A stretch of DNA of 13,020 bases, taken from NCBI GenBank assembly GCA_028714615.1, contig JAQTMA010000115.1, forward strand, positions 1-13,020, read 5' to 3'. The translations under genes were made by a program, and so were the position numbers. Shown here piece by piece: positions 1-8,594 of this stretch. The notes under the pieces were generated by a model. That model saw only the letters and a list, made by a program, of their open reading frames with translations, was not told the DNA's origin and ran no database searches. The stretch's first letter is position 1, and each line of letters opens with the position of its first letter. The stretch comes from Anaerolineaceae bacterium. Lineage in GTDB: Bacteria; Chloroflexota; Anaerolineae; Anaerolineales; Anaerolineaceae.

Positions 1-13
1 ACCGTTTGAAGTT

Positions 14-367
14 TCATTCCTTGGCGTGAATCTGGGTTGGATTGCCGTGTTGAGCGTTTTGAATAGCCATCTCTCGCACAATATCGGTCAAGCTTTTTTG
101 CGTGGCGCGCCGTTCGGCTGCAATCCCCACAAAACGGAACAGGCAGAATAACATGAAGAAGTAGAAGATCATGTCCGTCCCGCGGCCGATTCCTATCCGG
201 TTGGCAATCACCGTGGATTCCTGAGGGTACAGGATCAGCAAGATGCCGCCTACAGAAAGCACGATCAGGATGATCCGGTCGGTCAGAACGGTGCGTACTT
301 TCAGGACGTACCAACTGAAGATGATGAGGATCGAAAACAGAATGATCTGGCTGGGTAGAATTCTCAT
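14..367 (-). CDS. DUF2304 family small membrane protein
   Basis: A 117-residue membrane protein. The start is the ATG at 367, which overlaps the TGA of the upstream glycosyltransferase (ATGA, 4 bp), so translation is probably coupled. A longer reading from 385 would overlap that gene further and is not needed. Seen in the sequence: two strongly hydrophobic segments near residues 4-20 and 30-45, a loop with NRIGIGRGTD (about 56-65), a third hydrophobic segment (about 66-82) and a charged tail. The order of helices, the Pro before the loop and the 'IGIGxGxD' loop leading into a Phe-rich helix match the DUF2304 family. Family members commonly sit beside GT2 polyprenyl-phosphate glycosyltransferases, as here. 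The molecular role is unknown; a membrane partner for the enzyme or for lipid-linked sugar handling is an inference. Confidence 0.85.
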   Translation of the reverse strand: MRILPSQIILFSILIIFSWYVLKVRTVLTDRIILIVLSVGGILLILYPQESTVIANRIGIGRGTDMIFYFFMLFCLFRFVGIAAERRATQKSLTDIVREMAIQNAQHGNPTQIHAKE

Positions 368-1053
368 TTGATGTATCCCGTCCACATTTCCCAGAGGATG
401 TTGATGAATTCCAGGTTTGATTGGCCTTTCGCGAGCGAATAATCCGAATACTGAACAGTGACCGGTACCTCACGATAGCGCAGATGGTTCCTTCCAATCT
501 GGCTGAGAATGTCAGATGCATGCGCCATGCGATTATTGGTTATCTTGATTTGCCGGGCAGCATTTACAGTAAATGCCCGCATCCCATTATGCGTATCGGT
601 CACCATCAAGCCGGTCGATATTCTCGTCATCCAGGTCCCAACGTATAACCCCCATTTACGAAGCCAGGGTATTCCCAGCACCTTTGCTCCTGCGCCAAAA
701 CGTGTACCCAGGGTAACCTCGGCGTCTCCGCGGAATAATGGCTCTACGAGGCGTTCAATATCCGCAGGATCATGTTGACCATCTGAGTCAAAGGTGACAA
801 TGCATTGGACTCCCGGATTGTGCAAGGCATATGAGATCCCTGTCTGTATGGCTGCGCCTTGACCCAGGTTGGTTACGTGACGTAACAATACAACCGGATA
901 CCCGAGAGCTACCTCCCCTGTACGATCGGTTGAGCCATCATCTACCACCACAACCTGGTAAGGGGTTTGGGTAAAGCTCGCTAATACGCTGCCAATGACC
1001 GACTCTTCGTTATAGGCAGGGATTATCACCCAAACGAGGTTTTTTGAGTCCAT
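364..1053 (-). CDS. GT2 family glycosyltransferase, polyprenyl-phosphate sugar synthase type
   Basis: A 229-residue soluble GT-A enzyme resembling dolichol/polyprenyl-phosphate mannosyl- or glucosyltransferases. Such enzymes move a sugar from a nucleotide sugar to a lipid phosphate at the inner face of the membrane. Visible motifs: IIPAYNEE (10-17), VVVVDDGSTDRT (34-45, nucleotide-sugar binding), NLGQGAAIQTG (62-72), and the metal-binding DSDGQHD (89-95). The length is that of the short DPM1-like type without C-terminal membrane helices, so the downstream DUF2304 protein may supply the membrane link (inference). The ATG at 1053 begins just before the conserved first strand. No strong Shine-Dalgarno is visible ahead of it, only a GTGGA about 13 bases upstream. 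The sugar and the acceptor cannot be told from sequence. It is first in a two-gene operon and divergent from rex. Confidence 0.9.
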   Translation of the reverse strand: MDSKNLVWVIIPAYNEESVIGSVLASFTQTPYQVVVVDDGSTDRTGEVALGYPVVLLRHVTNLGQGAAIQTGISYALHNPGVQCIVTFDSDGQHDPADIERLVEPLFRGDAEVTLGTRFGAGAKVLGIPWLRKWGLYVGTWMTRISTGLMVTDTHNGMRAFTVNAARQIKITNNRMAHASDILSQIGRNHLRYREVPVTVQYSDYSLAKGQSNLEFINILWEMWTGYIK

Positions 1054-1105
1054 TACTGGTTTGCATCCACTATATTCAAAATGATCCTTCTCAGAGAACT
1101 GGTTT

Positions 1106-1114
1106 ATTATAACA
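1106..1114 (-). promoter_or_regulatory. Extended -10 promoter for the glycosyltransferase operon
   Basis: On the minus strand this reads TG-T-TATAAT, a perfect extended -10 box. I see no convincing -35 at 16-18 bp, as is usual for extended -10 promoters. A start near 1099 would give a leader of about 45 bases before the ATG at 1053. The box lies inside the 5-bp inverted repeat CTGGT...ACCAG (1100-1120). Confidence 0.5.
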
Positions 1115-1208
1115 TTACCAGATTTCGAAACTACGGTCAGCGAAGGCGTAAACTGAACCGCACCAATTTACTATTGCCCGATATAGTCTGTGAAATCCGC
1201 TATTATTT

Positions 1209-1228
1209 ATCGTGTTTATTTGCACGAT
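1209..1228. promoter_or_regulatory. Inverted repeat upstream of rex, candidate Rex operator
   Basis: A perfect dyad, ATCGTG - 8 bases - CACGAT. The GTG-N8-CAC spacing equals that of the known Rex site TTGTGAA-N4-TTCACAA, and I count 9 of the 14 fixed positions matching. It overlaps the -35 region of the proposed rex promoter, where a repressor would block initiation. Rex genes are often autoregulated. The outer bases differ from the standard consensus, so the assignment stays tentative. Confidence 0.4.
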
Positions 1229-1248
1229 TACCTCTTTTGTGATACATT
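1220..1248 (+). promoter_or_regulatory. Candidate rex promoter
   Basis: A weak -35, TTGCAC (1220-1225), then 17 bp, then TACATT (1243-1248) preceded by TG-A, which makes an extended -10. The start would fall near 1255, about 27 bases before the ATG at 1282 and upstream of its GGGGA ribosome site. Both boxes are imperfect. Confidence 0.4.
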
Positions 1249-1281
1249 ATTGGAAATATGCTCACGGGCAGGGGAATTTCT

Positions 1282-1902
1282 ATGGCTGAAAAAACGATAC
1301 CGGATATCATAGTTAGTCGCCTACCACGATACTTGCGAGCTCTCCAACAAATGGTAGCGGACGGCCAAATGACCACATCCTCCCAAGAGCTCGGCGAACG
1401 TTTGGGCATCTCTGCAGCCCAGATCCGTAAAGATCTATCCCAGTTTGGCGAGTTCGGGAAACAAGGCACCGGATACTCAATTGCGTACCTGGTTCAGCAG
1501 CTTCAGACCATCCTGAAAGTAGATCGCGTCTGGGATATGGCCCTCGTAGGGGTCGGTGACCTGGGACATGCGATTGCCCGTTATCAGGGTTTCACAAATT
1601 GCGGGTTCCATGTAGTTCTGGTGTTTGATAATGATTCTGAGAAGATTGGGAAGCAGGTAGATGGGCACACCATTTTGGGATTGGACAAGCTGGAAGAAGC
1701 CATCCGCGGACGGCACGTCCAAATTGCGATGGTCACAACACCGGCTTCTTCAGCCCAACAAGTGACAGATTGCTTGGTGAAAGCGGGCGTGAAAGCCATT
1801 CTGAATTATGCCCCTGTCAGTCTGACTGTCCCCCCGCATGTTTACGTACAGTATATCGACCCGGTCATCCACTTACAACGCATGACCTATTATTTAGAAT
1901 AG
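1282..1902 (+). CDS. rex: Redox-sensing transcriptional repressor Rex
   Basis: A 206-residue repressor that reads the NADH/NAD+ ratio: it binds operators when NADH is low and leaves when NADH rises. Targets in other bacteria are fermentation, respiration and energy genes. Residues 1-75 form the winged-helix domain, with the diagnostic [20 protein letters not shown] run (33-52) and [11 protein letters not shown] (55-65). Residues 81-200 form the Rossmann NADH domain with VGVGDLGHA (89-97) and the acidic end of beta-2, [10 protein letters not shown] (114-123). The tail [13 protein letters not shown] is the domain-swapped helix of the dimer. An ATG at 1258 is also in frame, but the ATG at 1282 has GGGGA at 1271-1275 with 6-base spacing and gives the normal N-terminus, so I chose it. 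It is transcribed alone, divergent from the glycosyltransferase. The large atp operon nearby is a plausible functional associate but not shown to be a target. Confidence 0.97.
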   Translation: MAEKTIPDIIVSRLPRYLRALQQMVADGQMTTSSQELGERLGISAAQIRKDLSQFGEFGKQGTGYSIAYLVQQLQTILKVDRVWDMALVGVGDLGHAIARYQGFTNCGFHVVLVFDNDSEKIGKQVDGHTILGLDKLEEAIRGRHVQIAMVTTPASSAQQVTDCLVKAGVKAILNYAPVSLTVPPHVYVQYIDPVIHLQRMTYYLE

Positions 1903-1909
1903 GCTTTTT
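1886..1909 (+). terminator. Rho-independent terminator of rex, overlapping its stop codon
   Basis: CCTATT (1886-1891) and AATAGG (1898-1903) pair around a 6-base loop, followed by C and five T. The TAG stop (1900-1902) lies inside the right arm. The stem is short and only moderately stable, but it sits exactly where it would keep rex transcription out of the convergent gene ending at 1918. Confidence 0.5.
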
Positions 1910-1917
1910 CGTGGCGC

Positions 1918-2694
1918 TCAAGATCCGTTGCGTGCTTGCATGAGAGCTAGAAGAACGTCCGGATTGGGAATTTGCTCGACGGGGACCTTCAATTCACTTG
2001 ATCGACCATTCTCATCCACGATCGCCAGACTCAAGGCGCCTCTACCGATACTGGCCTGACGAACTCGCCCCCACGGCAAAGTTTTTTGATTGATAACAAC
2101 CCCTCTTGCCTGACTCACAAGAATTGGTCCGAAGACGAATTCGCCGCCATTTTCGAATTCGGGAGCATACTGTGCGTAAAGCATCGGAGCGACTTTTTCG
2201 CGAATCGCTTCTGCCAGCCGTTCTACGTCTCGGAGGTTCTCGTCCATAACCAGGCGCTGACCGTTTTTTCGTACCAGTGTGTACGAATGGACTGCCCCTG
2301 TTGCGAAACCAAGCGCAAACCGGCGTGTCACTGCAACGCGAATACTGATCACCTCTTCCCATCGCCAGGTATTTTCTGATGTGTGATCTTGGATCGTGAT
2401 TCCCCCTTCAAATAAGCGTATTGTTTCTCCTCGTTTTCCCAAGGCTAGGCTGAAACCGAGAAAAGCCACGAATGCAGCTAATAGCGCCATTCCTGCTGGA
2501 AGAATGATACTCCGTCCAATTACTGCTGGCCCGTGGTAATAATACGCCTGGTAGACCTCCCAGGAGCCCCAGGCAGCAATAGCGATGACAGCCAATCCAC
2601 CCAGAACCCCAAGGATCCACCCAATGCCACGATTGTATCTACCCCGCCGGGCTGAGAATACTGCGATGAGGTTGCCTAGATCTGCTTCTGCCAC
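1918..2694 (-). CDS. Two-TM membrane protein, DUF6585-like
   Basis: A 258-residue protein of unknown function. The start is GTG at 2694 with GAGG five bases upstream; an ATG two bases further upstream is out of frame. Seen: a short cytoplasmic N-terminus, a hydrophobic helix at about 24-42 (Gly/Ala/Ile-rich), a second at about 62-84, then a soluble part rich in beta strands. The soluble part has an FEGGITI segment (95-101) and a TWRWEEV segment (109-115), followed by a second similar half ending in a helix. This layout is like PH-type/YcxB-like membrane-anchored domains and resembles the DUF6585 family; the family name is from memory and moderately sure. It lies 61 bp after the mreB-like gene on the same strand, so cotranscription from the atp-mreB unit is likely. 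A surface or envelope role would fit that neighbour but is inference. Confidence 0.7.
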   Translation of the reverse strand: MAEADLGNLIAVFSARRGRYNRGIGWILGVLGGLAVIAIAAWGSWEVYQAYYYHGPAVIGRSIILPAGMALLAAFVAFLGFSLALGKRGETIRLFEGGITIQDHTSENTWRWEEVISIRVAVTRRFALGFATGAVHSYTLVRKNGQRLVMDENLRDVERLAEAIREKVAPMLYAQYAPEFENGGEFVFGPILVSQARGVVINQKTLPWGRVRQASIGRGALSLAIVDENGRSSELKVPVEQIPNPDVLLALMQARNGS

Positions 2695-2755
2695 ATTCGC
2701 CTCGCTTTATATTCCAGGCTTCACGTTCCCCTGAATTACTCGCTGTACTCCTGGT

Positions 2756-3763
2756 TTATACCGGCGGCAAATTGCGCCGTAACACTTCCCGCATGGCCAA
2801 CCCGCGAGCGGCGCCTTCTGCGGTGCATGTAATCGGGTTGTCAACCAGGTAAGCGGGGATGCCGAGTGATTTGGTGAGGAATTTATCGATGCTACGCAGC
2901 ATGGCACCGCCTCCGCAGATTGCCACTCCGCGATCAATGATGTCGGAAATCAGCTCAGGCGGGGTCTTTTCCAATACGCGTCGAGATGTGCCCACCAACT
3001 CAGCCAGGGGTTCTTGCAGCGCTTCTACGATTTCGTCGGTGGTCAGATTGGCCGGGCGTGGTAACCCTGTCACCTGGTCCTGTCCCTGGATTTCCATCGA
3101 CTTCTGGTCATCCTGTGGTAAGGCAGCCCCGATCTTAATTTTCAGTTGCTCGGCAGTGGGTTGCCCGATTATCAAACCATATTTTTTTCGGACGTAACCA
3201 ACGATGGCATCATCTAGTTTCAACCCCCCCGTCCGAGATGTCTCTGCGGTGACGATACCGTTCATCGCCATGACTGCCGCCTGGGTAGTACCGCCACCGA
3301 GACAGATGATCATATTCCCGGACGGCGTACCGATGGGGAGGTCCACGCCCAATGCCGCAGCAAGTGGTCCTTGAATCAAAAACACCTCTCTTCCACCTGC
3401 TCCCAGTCCCGCCTCGTGTACCGCCCGGCTTTCTACACTAGTCACCCCGTAGGGGACGGTGATCATAATACGTGGCCGGAAAATGACGAAAGGCCCACTG
3501 ACCTTCTTGATCAGGTCCTTTAGCAGGTTTTCGGTCACTTCAAACTCAGCGATTACGCCATGGTGTAACGGGCGGGTTACTTCGATCGACTCAGGTACAC
3601 GCCCGTACATATCCCGAGCTGCTCGTCCCCATTCGACCATCTTTTGTTCTTCAACCACGATCGCGACAACGGTTGGCTCTTGCATCAGGATTTGATTACC
3701 TTCTGCAACCACCGTGTTCATCGTCCCCAGGTCGATTCCGAATTCTCGTGTGAGTGCCGGCAT
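2756..3763 (-). CDS. mreB: MreB-like actin homologue with altered catalytic residues
   Basis: A 335-residue protein of normal MreB length. MreB polymerises on the inner membrane and guides cell-wall synthesis in rods. Visible family elements: phosphate-1 loop GIDLGTMNT (9-17), RPLHHGVIAEFEVTE (64-78), phosphate-2 loop LGGGTT (155-160), the hinge-side run IIGQPTAEQLKIKIG (198-212), and the adenosine motif GVAICGGGAMLRSID (279-293). Odd points: the usual 'EEP' of MreB, which includes the catalytic Glu, reads Q131-G132-P133. The Asp before the phosphate-2 glycines is C154, and the following Glu is Q161. I checked the codons for residues 131, 132 and 154. ATP binding therefore looks kept while hydrolysis may be weakened or work with Gln, as in actin (inference). 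No mreC, mreD or rodA is adjacent. It lies 121 bp after atpC, with GGAG about 11 bases before its ATG. Confidence 0.92.
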   Translation of the reverse strand: MPALTREFGIDLGTMNTVVAEGNQILMQEPTVVAIVVEEQKMVEWGRAARDMYGRVPESIEVTRPLHHGVIAEFEVTENLLKDLIKKVSGPFVIFRPRIMITVPYGVTSVESRAVHEAGLGAGGREVFLIQGPLAAALGVDLPIGTPSGNMIICLGGGTTQAAVMAMNGIVTAETSRTGGLKLDDAIVGYVRKKYGLIIGQPTAEQLKIKIGAALPQDDQKSMEIQGQDQVTGLPRPANLTTDEIVEALQEPLAELVGTSRRVLEKTPPELISDIIDRGVAICGGGAMLRSIDKFLTKSLGIPAYLVDNPITCTAEGAARGLAMREVLRRNLPPV

Positions 3764-3813
3764 TGAGGCCCAGGCTCCTTAACAGATTATTAGAATGTGA
3801 AATTCAATACTTG

Positions 3814-3819
3814 ATTATA
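3814..3819 (-). promoter_or_regulatory. Possible internal -10 box ahead of mreB
   Basis: The 121-bp gap between atpC and mreB contains a perfect TATAAT on the minus strand in an AT-rich stretch, about 50 bases before the mreB ATG. No acceptable -35 or extended -10 element accompanies it. Just upstream in the same gap is a TGGGG-9-CCCCA inverted repeat without a T-tract. It may allow mreB to be expressed apart from atp; weak evidence. Confidence 0.25.
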
Positions 3820-3884
3820 GTGCAGGCAAGGTTTCTATGGGGTACTCTTTCCCCCAATGTGCGTGCCATCCCTAAATATTTGCA

Positions 3885-4307
3885 CTAATACTCCTTCCGC
3901 TGACGGAAACGGCGTGCTGCCGATAACCGCAAGTTGGATTTGCGTAGCGCAGCTTGCAAAGAAAGATAAGTGTCGGTATCCCGTGGAACCCCCTCCTTGA
4001 GAAGTTGTTCAGCGCGCTGGCGGGCAGCTTCCGCTCGAGCCACGTCAATTTCTTCCACATTCTCAGCCGCATCCGCCAGCACGGTTACCTGGTCGGGCTC
4101 AACTTCAACGATCCCACCTGCAACAGTAAAGTGCTCTTCACGTCCCTGGGTACGGACGGTAATCACCCCGTATTGCAGCGTCGATAAAAGAGGCGCGTGG
4201 TGCGGTAGGATGCCCATCACCCCCGCCGAGCCCGGGAGCACGACAATGTCAACATCTCCCGAATATACCGGGCGATCTTGGGAAACGATTTCGCAGCGAA
4301 TCGGCAT
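3885..4307 (-). CDS. atpC: F1Fo ATP synthase epsilon subunit
   Basis: A 140-residue central-stalk subunit that couples the Fo ring to gamma and can inhibit ATP hydrolysis through its C-terminal helices. The N-terminal beta-barrel carries the signature GILPHHAPLLSTL (about 32-44) and the strand pattern EEHFTVAGGIVEV (57-69). The C-terminal helical hairpin is present in full, including DVARAEAARQRAEQLL and LRKSNLRLSAARR, so the regulatory domain is not lost. The ATG at 4307 is preceded by AAGGAG overlapping the atpD stop (TAAGGAGC), giving tight translational coupling. It is the last atp gene; mreB follows. Confidence 0.97.
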   Translation of the reverse strand: MPIRCEIVSQDRPVYSGDVDIVVLPGSAGVMGILPHHAPLLSTLQYGVITVRTQGREEHFTVAGGIVEVEPDQVTVLADAAENVEEIDVARAEAARQRAEQLLKEGVPRDTDTYLSLQAALRKSNLRLSAARRFRQRKEY

Positions 4308-4316
4308 AATTGCTCC

Positions 4317-5735
<1,419 letters not shown>

Positions 5736-5762
5736 CTATATATTCCCAATCCGGTTCCCCGG

Positions 5763-6662
5763 TCAATTTCCTTTGGATAATGCTTCAGCTCCACCGACGA
5801 TATCCAACATATCGTTGGTTATGGTTTGCTGGCGAGCTTTGTTATATTCCAACTGCAAGACCGATGATAATTCGAAGGCGTTTTCGGTGGCATTGCGCAT
5901 GGCTACCATGCGGGCGGCGTGCTCACTGGCCAAAGCACTCAGGATAGCCTGGTAAACCTGAAGCTCGGTAAAACGGGTAAGGACGGTATCCAGGATCTCA
6001 CGTTGGTCTGGCTCATACGTAAACACGGCTCTGGATCCAACCGGTTCTTCGACCTCTTTGTAATCTTTTACCCGCTTTTCGCTCTCCACCTGAAGAGGCA
6101 GCATCTGCTTAATTACCGGGTGTTGAACGATCATGTTGACAAACTCGGTGTACGCCAGAAAAACCTGGTCGACTTCCCCGGCGAGGAATTCATCGATGGC
6201 TATCCGACCAATCGATGAGACATCCGCAAAGCCGGGTGCGTCAGGCAGATTGCTAAACTCAGCGATTACCCCCCGTCCACGCCTTAAGAGCATGTCGCGC
6301 CCTTTACGCCCTATGGTTACGTAATGCACCTCAAATGGTTGCTGTGAGAAGTGGAGAAGGACGTTACGGACGACGTTGACATTATAGGCGCCCGCCAGAC
6401 CGCGATCACTGCTGATCATCAATACCAGGGCACGCTTAACTGTCGCGGGCGTTTTTAGTAAGGGGTGTAAAGAGGCATGTCCGGGTTGGCGAGCCAGGTG
6501 AACCAACACCTTCCAGGCTTTTTCTGCGTAAGGTTGCGTAGCCAGGACGGCCGCAGTGGCCTTGCGGACTTTGCTGGCGCTCACTGTTTCCAATGCCCGG
6601 GTGACCTGGGCGATATTCTTAACACTCCGGATGCGGAGCCGCATTTCTCTTGCCGATGCCAT
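5763..6662 (-). CDS. atpG: F1Fo ATP synthase gamma subunit
   Basis: A 299-residue rotor shaft of F1. The N-terminal coiled-coil helix (MRLRIRSVKNIAQVTRALE, 7-25, with SASKVRKA after it) and the C-terminal partner helix with ARMVAMRNATENA and YNKARQQTITNDMLDIVGGAEAL are both intact. Between them is the Rossmann-like globular domain with ISSDRGLAGAYN. Length is near the usual 280-300 residues. GAGGGA lies about 4 bases before the ATG. The order atpA-atpG-atpD-atpC is the standard one for the F1 half of the operon. Confidence 0.97.
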   Translation of the reverse strand: MASAREMRLRIRSVKNIAQVTRALETVSASKVRKATAAVLATQPYAEKAWKVLVHLARQPGHASLHPLLKTPATVKRALVLMISSDRGLAGAYNVNVVRNVLLHFSQQPFEVHYVTIGRKGRDMLLRRGRGVIAEFSNLPDAPGFADVSSIGRIAIDEFLAGEVDQVFLAYTEFVNMIVQHPVIKQMLPLQVESEKRVKDYKEVEEPVGSRAVFTYEPDQREILDTVLTRFTELQVYQAILSALASEHAARMVAMRNATENAFELSSVLQLEYNKARQQTITNDMLDIVGGAEALSKGN

Positions 6663-6673
6663 GATTCCCTCGT

Positions 6674-6687
6674 CGGGATTCTTCCCG
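6674..6687 (-). other. Hairpin in the atpA-atpG gap
   Basis: Within the 27-bp gap, CGGGA and TCCCG pair perfectly around a 4-base loop (AGAA in the mRNA). It stands immediately upstream of the atpG ribosome site and has no T-tract, so it is not a terminator. It could tune atpG translation or mRNA stability; the effect is inference. Confidence 0.4.
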
Positions 6688-6689
6688 GT

Positions 6690-8351
6690 TTAGCTCCAGG
6701 TTGAGTTGAAACTCAGAATGGCTTGCCGGAGTCTGGCTTCGCCTTCCAGTGAGATCCGTCGTTTGTCGAGGATTTCTCGCCCGACTTCCGGATAGGAGGT
6801 ATCCATGAAATGGAGGAACGCGTGCTCCCATTCTCGGACACGATCTAGTTCAACGTTGTCCGTAAAACCCTGCGTCCCGGCGTACAGGCTCAGTACCTCA
6901 TTCGCAAGAGACATGGGTTGGTATTGGGGTTGCTTGAGGATTTCCTGTAAATGCTGCCCCCGGTTCAACTGTGACTGGGTGGTTTTGTCCAAATCGGAGC
7001 CAAACTGCGCGAAGGCAGCCAGCTCACGGAAAGCCGCCATATCCAGGCGTAAGCGAGCTGCGACTTGTTTCATCGCCTTCGTTTGAGCATCTCCACCCAC
7101 CCTTGAAACCGAGATGCCGACGTTGATTCCCGGGCGAATCCCGGCGTTGAACAAATTGCTCTCCAGGTAAATCTGTCCATCGGTGATGGAAATCACATTG
7201 GTGGGGATGTAGGCTGAAACATCCCCCAATAGAGTCTCAATGATCGGTAAAGCAGTCAGTGATCCGCCGGTGCAATCCACCTGGGCGATCTTATAATTTT
7301 CCGGATGTTCTAAGCGCTTGAGGGCTTGTTCCGCTTTTTGAAGATTCAGCGGACCGTCATAGACCTGCCCATCAATCGCATCCTCCCGACTCGTTTTCAC
7401 ATTCGGAAAATCGTTCGGTACGACGACATACTGGTTAGCAAGGCGGGCAGCCCGTTCCAAGAGACGGGAGTGCAGGTAAAAAACATCGCCCGGGTAAGCT
7501 TCGCGCCCCGGGGGACGCCGCATGAGCAGCGAGACTTGCCGGTAAGCCCAGGCGTGCTTAGATAGGTCGTCATAAATTACCAGGGCATCCCGTCCAGATT
7601 CCATGAACTCCTCGCCAATCGCACACCCGGCATAAGGTGCGATGTATTGGAGTGCAGCCGCTTCGTCTGCGGAAGCCACCACGACGACCGAATGATCCAT
7701 CGCGCCAAATTTTTCCAGAATCCCCAAGCTGCGAGCAACTGCCGATTTCTTTTGGCCGATAGCTACGTAGATACAAATGAGATCTTTACCTTTTTGGTTA
7801 ATGATCGTATCGATTGCTAGTGCAGTTTTACCGGTTTGTCGGTCGCCAATGATCAGCTCTCGTTGGCCGCGCCCGATAGGAATCATCGCATCGATGGCCT
7901 TAATTCCGGTCTGCACGGGGGTATCTACATCCTGCCGTTCTACCACCCCAGGAGCGATACGCTCGATTGGACGGTAATGAGTGAATGCCACTGGACCTTT
8001 CCCATCGATCGGCTGGCCTAATGCATTCACCACCCGTCCGATCAGGCCATCGCCGACCGGCACCGATGCGATCCGCCCGGTGGAACGCACATGCATGCCC
8101 TCACCAATCCCGGCGTAATCGCCCATGATAATCACACCGACGCTGTCTTTCGACAGGTTGAAGGCGATCCCCATTGCGCCCTGTTCGAATTGAACCAGTT
8201 CTTGCGACCGGACATCTGCCAGGCCAGCCACGCGTGCAATCCCGTCACCTGCATCAATGACGGTGCCGATATCGCGGATTTCGTACTGTGGATTGAATAA
8301 ATCAATCTTGTTTTGAAGCTCTCCCGCAATTTGATTGATCAGGTCGGACAT
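6690..8351 (-). CDS. atpA: F1Fo ATP synthase alpha subunit with enlarged loop
   Basis: A 553-residue non-catalytic nucleotide-binding subunit of F1; 500-515 residues are usual. Motifs: N-terminal beta barrel (about 25-95), Walker A GDRQTGKT (169-176), Walker B ALVIYDD (256-262), [15 protein letters not shown] (414-428) with the Arg that reaches the catalytic site, and the C-terminal helical domain. The extra length lies between RLLERAARL (296-304) and [12 protein letters not shown] (362-373). About 56 residues stand where Bacillus-type alpha has about 4-6 and E. coli about 16. The insert is hydrophilic, with a probable helix [18 protein letters not shown] (336-353). Flanking sequence is fully conserved and in frame, so this is a real insertion rather than an assembly error. 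GGAGG stands four bases before the ATG. No atpH precedes it, unlike the usual operon. Confidence 0.98.
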   Translation of the reverse strand: MSDLINQIAGELQNKIDLFNPQYEIRDIGTVIDAGDGIARVAGLADVRSQELVQFEQGAMGIAFNLSKDSVGVIIMGDYAGIGEGMHVRSTGRIASVPVGDGLIGRVVNALGQPIDGKGPVAFTHYRPIERIAPGVVERQDVDTPVQTGIKAIDAMIPIGRGQRELIIGDRQTGKTALAIDTIINQKGKDLICIYVAIGQKKSAVARSLGILEKFGAMDHSVVVVASADEAAALQYIAPYAGCAIGEEFMESGRDALVIYDDLSKHAWAYRQVSLLMRRPPGREAYPGDVFYLHSRLLERAARLANQYVVVPNDFPNVKTSREDAIDGQVYDGPLNLQKAEQALKRLEHPENYKIAQVDCTGGSLTALPIIETLLGDVSAYIPTNVISITDGQIYLESNLFNAGIRPGINVGISVSRVGGDAQTKAMKQVAARLRLDMAAFRELAAFAQFGSDLDKTTQSQLNRGQHLQEILKQPQYQPMSLANEVLSLYAGTQGFTDNVELDRVREWEHAFLHFMDTSYPEVGREILDKRRISLEGEARLRQAILSFNSTWS

Positions 8352-8527
8352 CCATCCTCCAAATCCGTCAATAATTTAGAACTTTAGCCTGGGATCCAAG
8401 CGCCGGGTTCGTGTACCTTCAGTTTTCATGTGCTGGTTCTCATCGATTGACGAAAAAGATTCGTGGTTTTCCTAGGTGCTCAGGAGGGTGATCTCGCTGT
8501 AAGCCAGAAAACAGATGCAGGTGTTCG

Positions 8528-8558
8528 ATTGGGGGTCATTCGGGGTGCCAGCCGGGGT
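8528..8558. repeat. Tandem 10-bp repeats with GGGGT cores at the atp start site
   Basis: On the plus strand, two adjacent 10-mers ATTGGGGGTC and ATTCGGGGTG (8528-8547) differ at two positions. A third GGGGT core follows at 8554-8558. The cores are spaced 10 and 12 bp, about one helical turn each, and lie at and just downstream of the predicted transcription start. A regulator binding one DNA face or an RNA-level signal are both possible; neither is shown. Confidence 0.4.
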
Positions 8559-8560
8559 AA

Positions 8561-8589
8561 ATCATACCTGAACTCAAGCATCTTGTCCA
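8561..8589 (-). promoter_or_regulatory. Sigma-70-type promoter for the atpAGDC operon
   Basis: On the minus strand TGGACA (8584-8589), 17 bp, then TATGAT (8561-8566). Each box matches its consensus at 5 of 6 positions with ideal spacing. Transcription would start near 8554, about 200 bases ahead of the atpA ATG. This is the best two-box promoter I found in the window. Confidence 0.65.
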
Positions 8590-8594
8590 GTTTG

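Noticed and set aside
1134..1160. CGGTCAG...CTGAACCG inverted repeat between the glycosyltransferase and rex
   Set aside because: The arms pair only with a bulge, there is no T-tract, and it sits in neither promoter core. It is too weak to call.
1258..1281. Earlier rex start at 1258
   Set aside because: The GGGGA ribosome site lies downstream of this codon and serves the ATG at 1282. Rex proteins begin close to the conserved RLPRYLR segment.
3840..3860. TGGGG-9-CCCCA inverted repeat after atpC as a terminator
   Set aside because: The loop is long and no T-tract follows on either strand.
6805..8300. Several open frames of 60-90 codons on the plus strand opposite atpA
   Set aside because: They lie antisense to a strongly conserved gene, have no family features and reflect codon bias of the true strand.
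8376..8429. A 17-codon reading frame (ATG at 8429) in the atpA leader, as a possible leader peptide
   Set aside because: No ribosome site precedes it, the composition is unremarkable and it shows no run of regulatory codons. Chance is sufficient.
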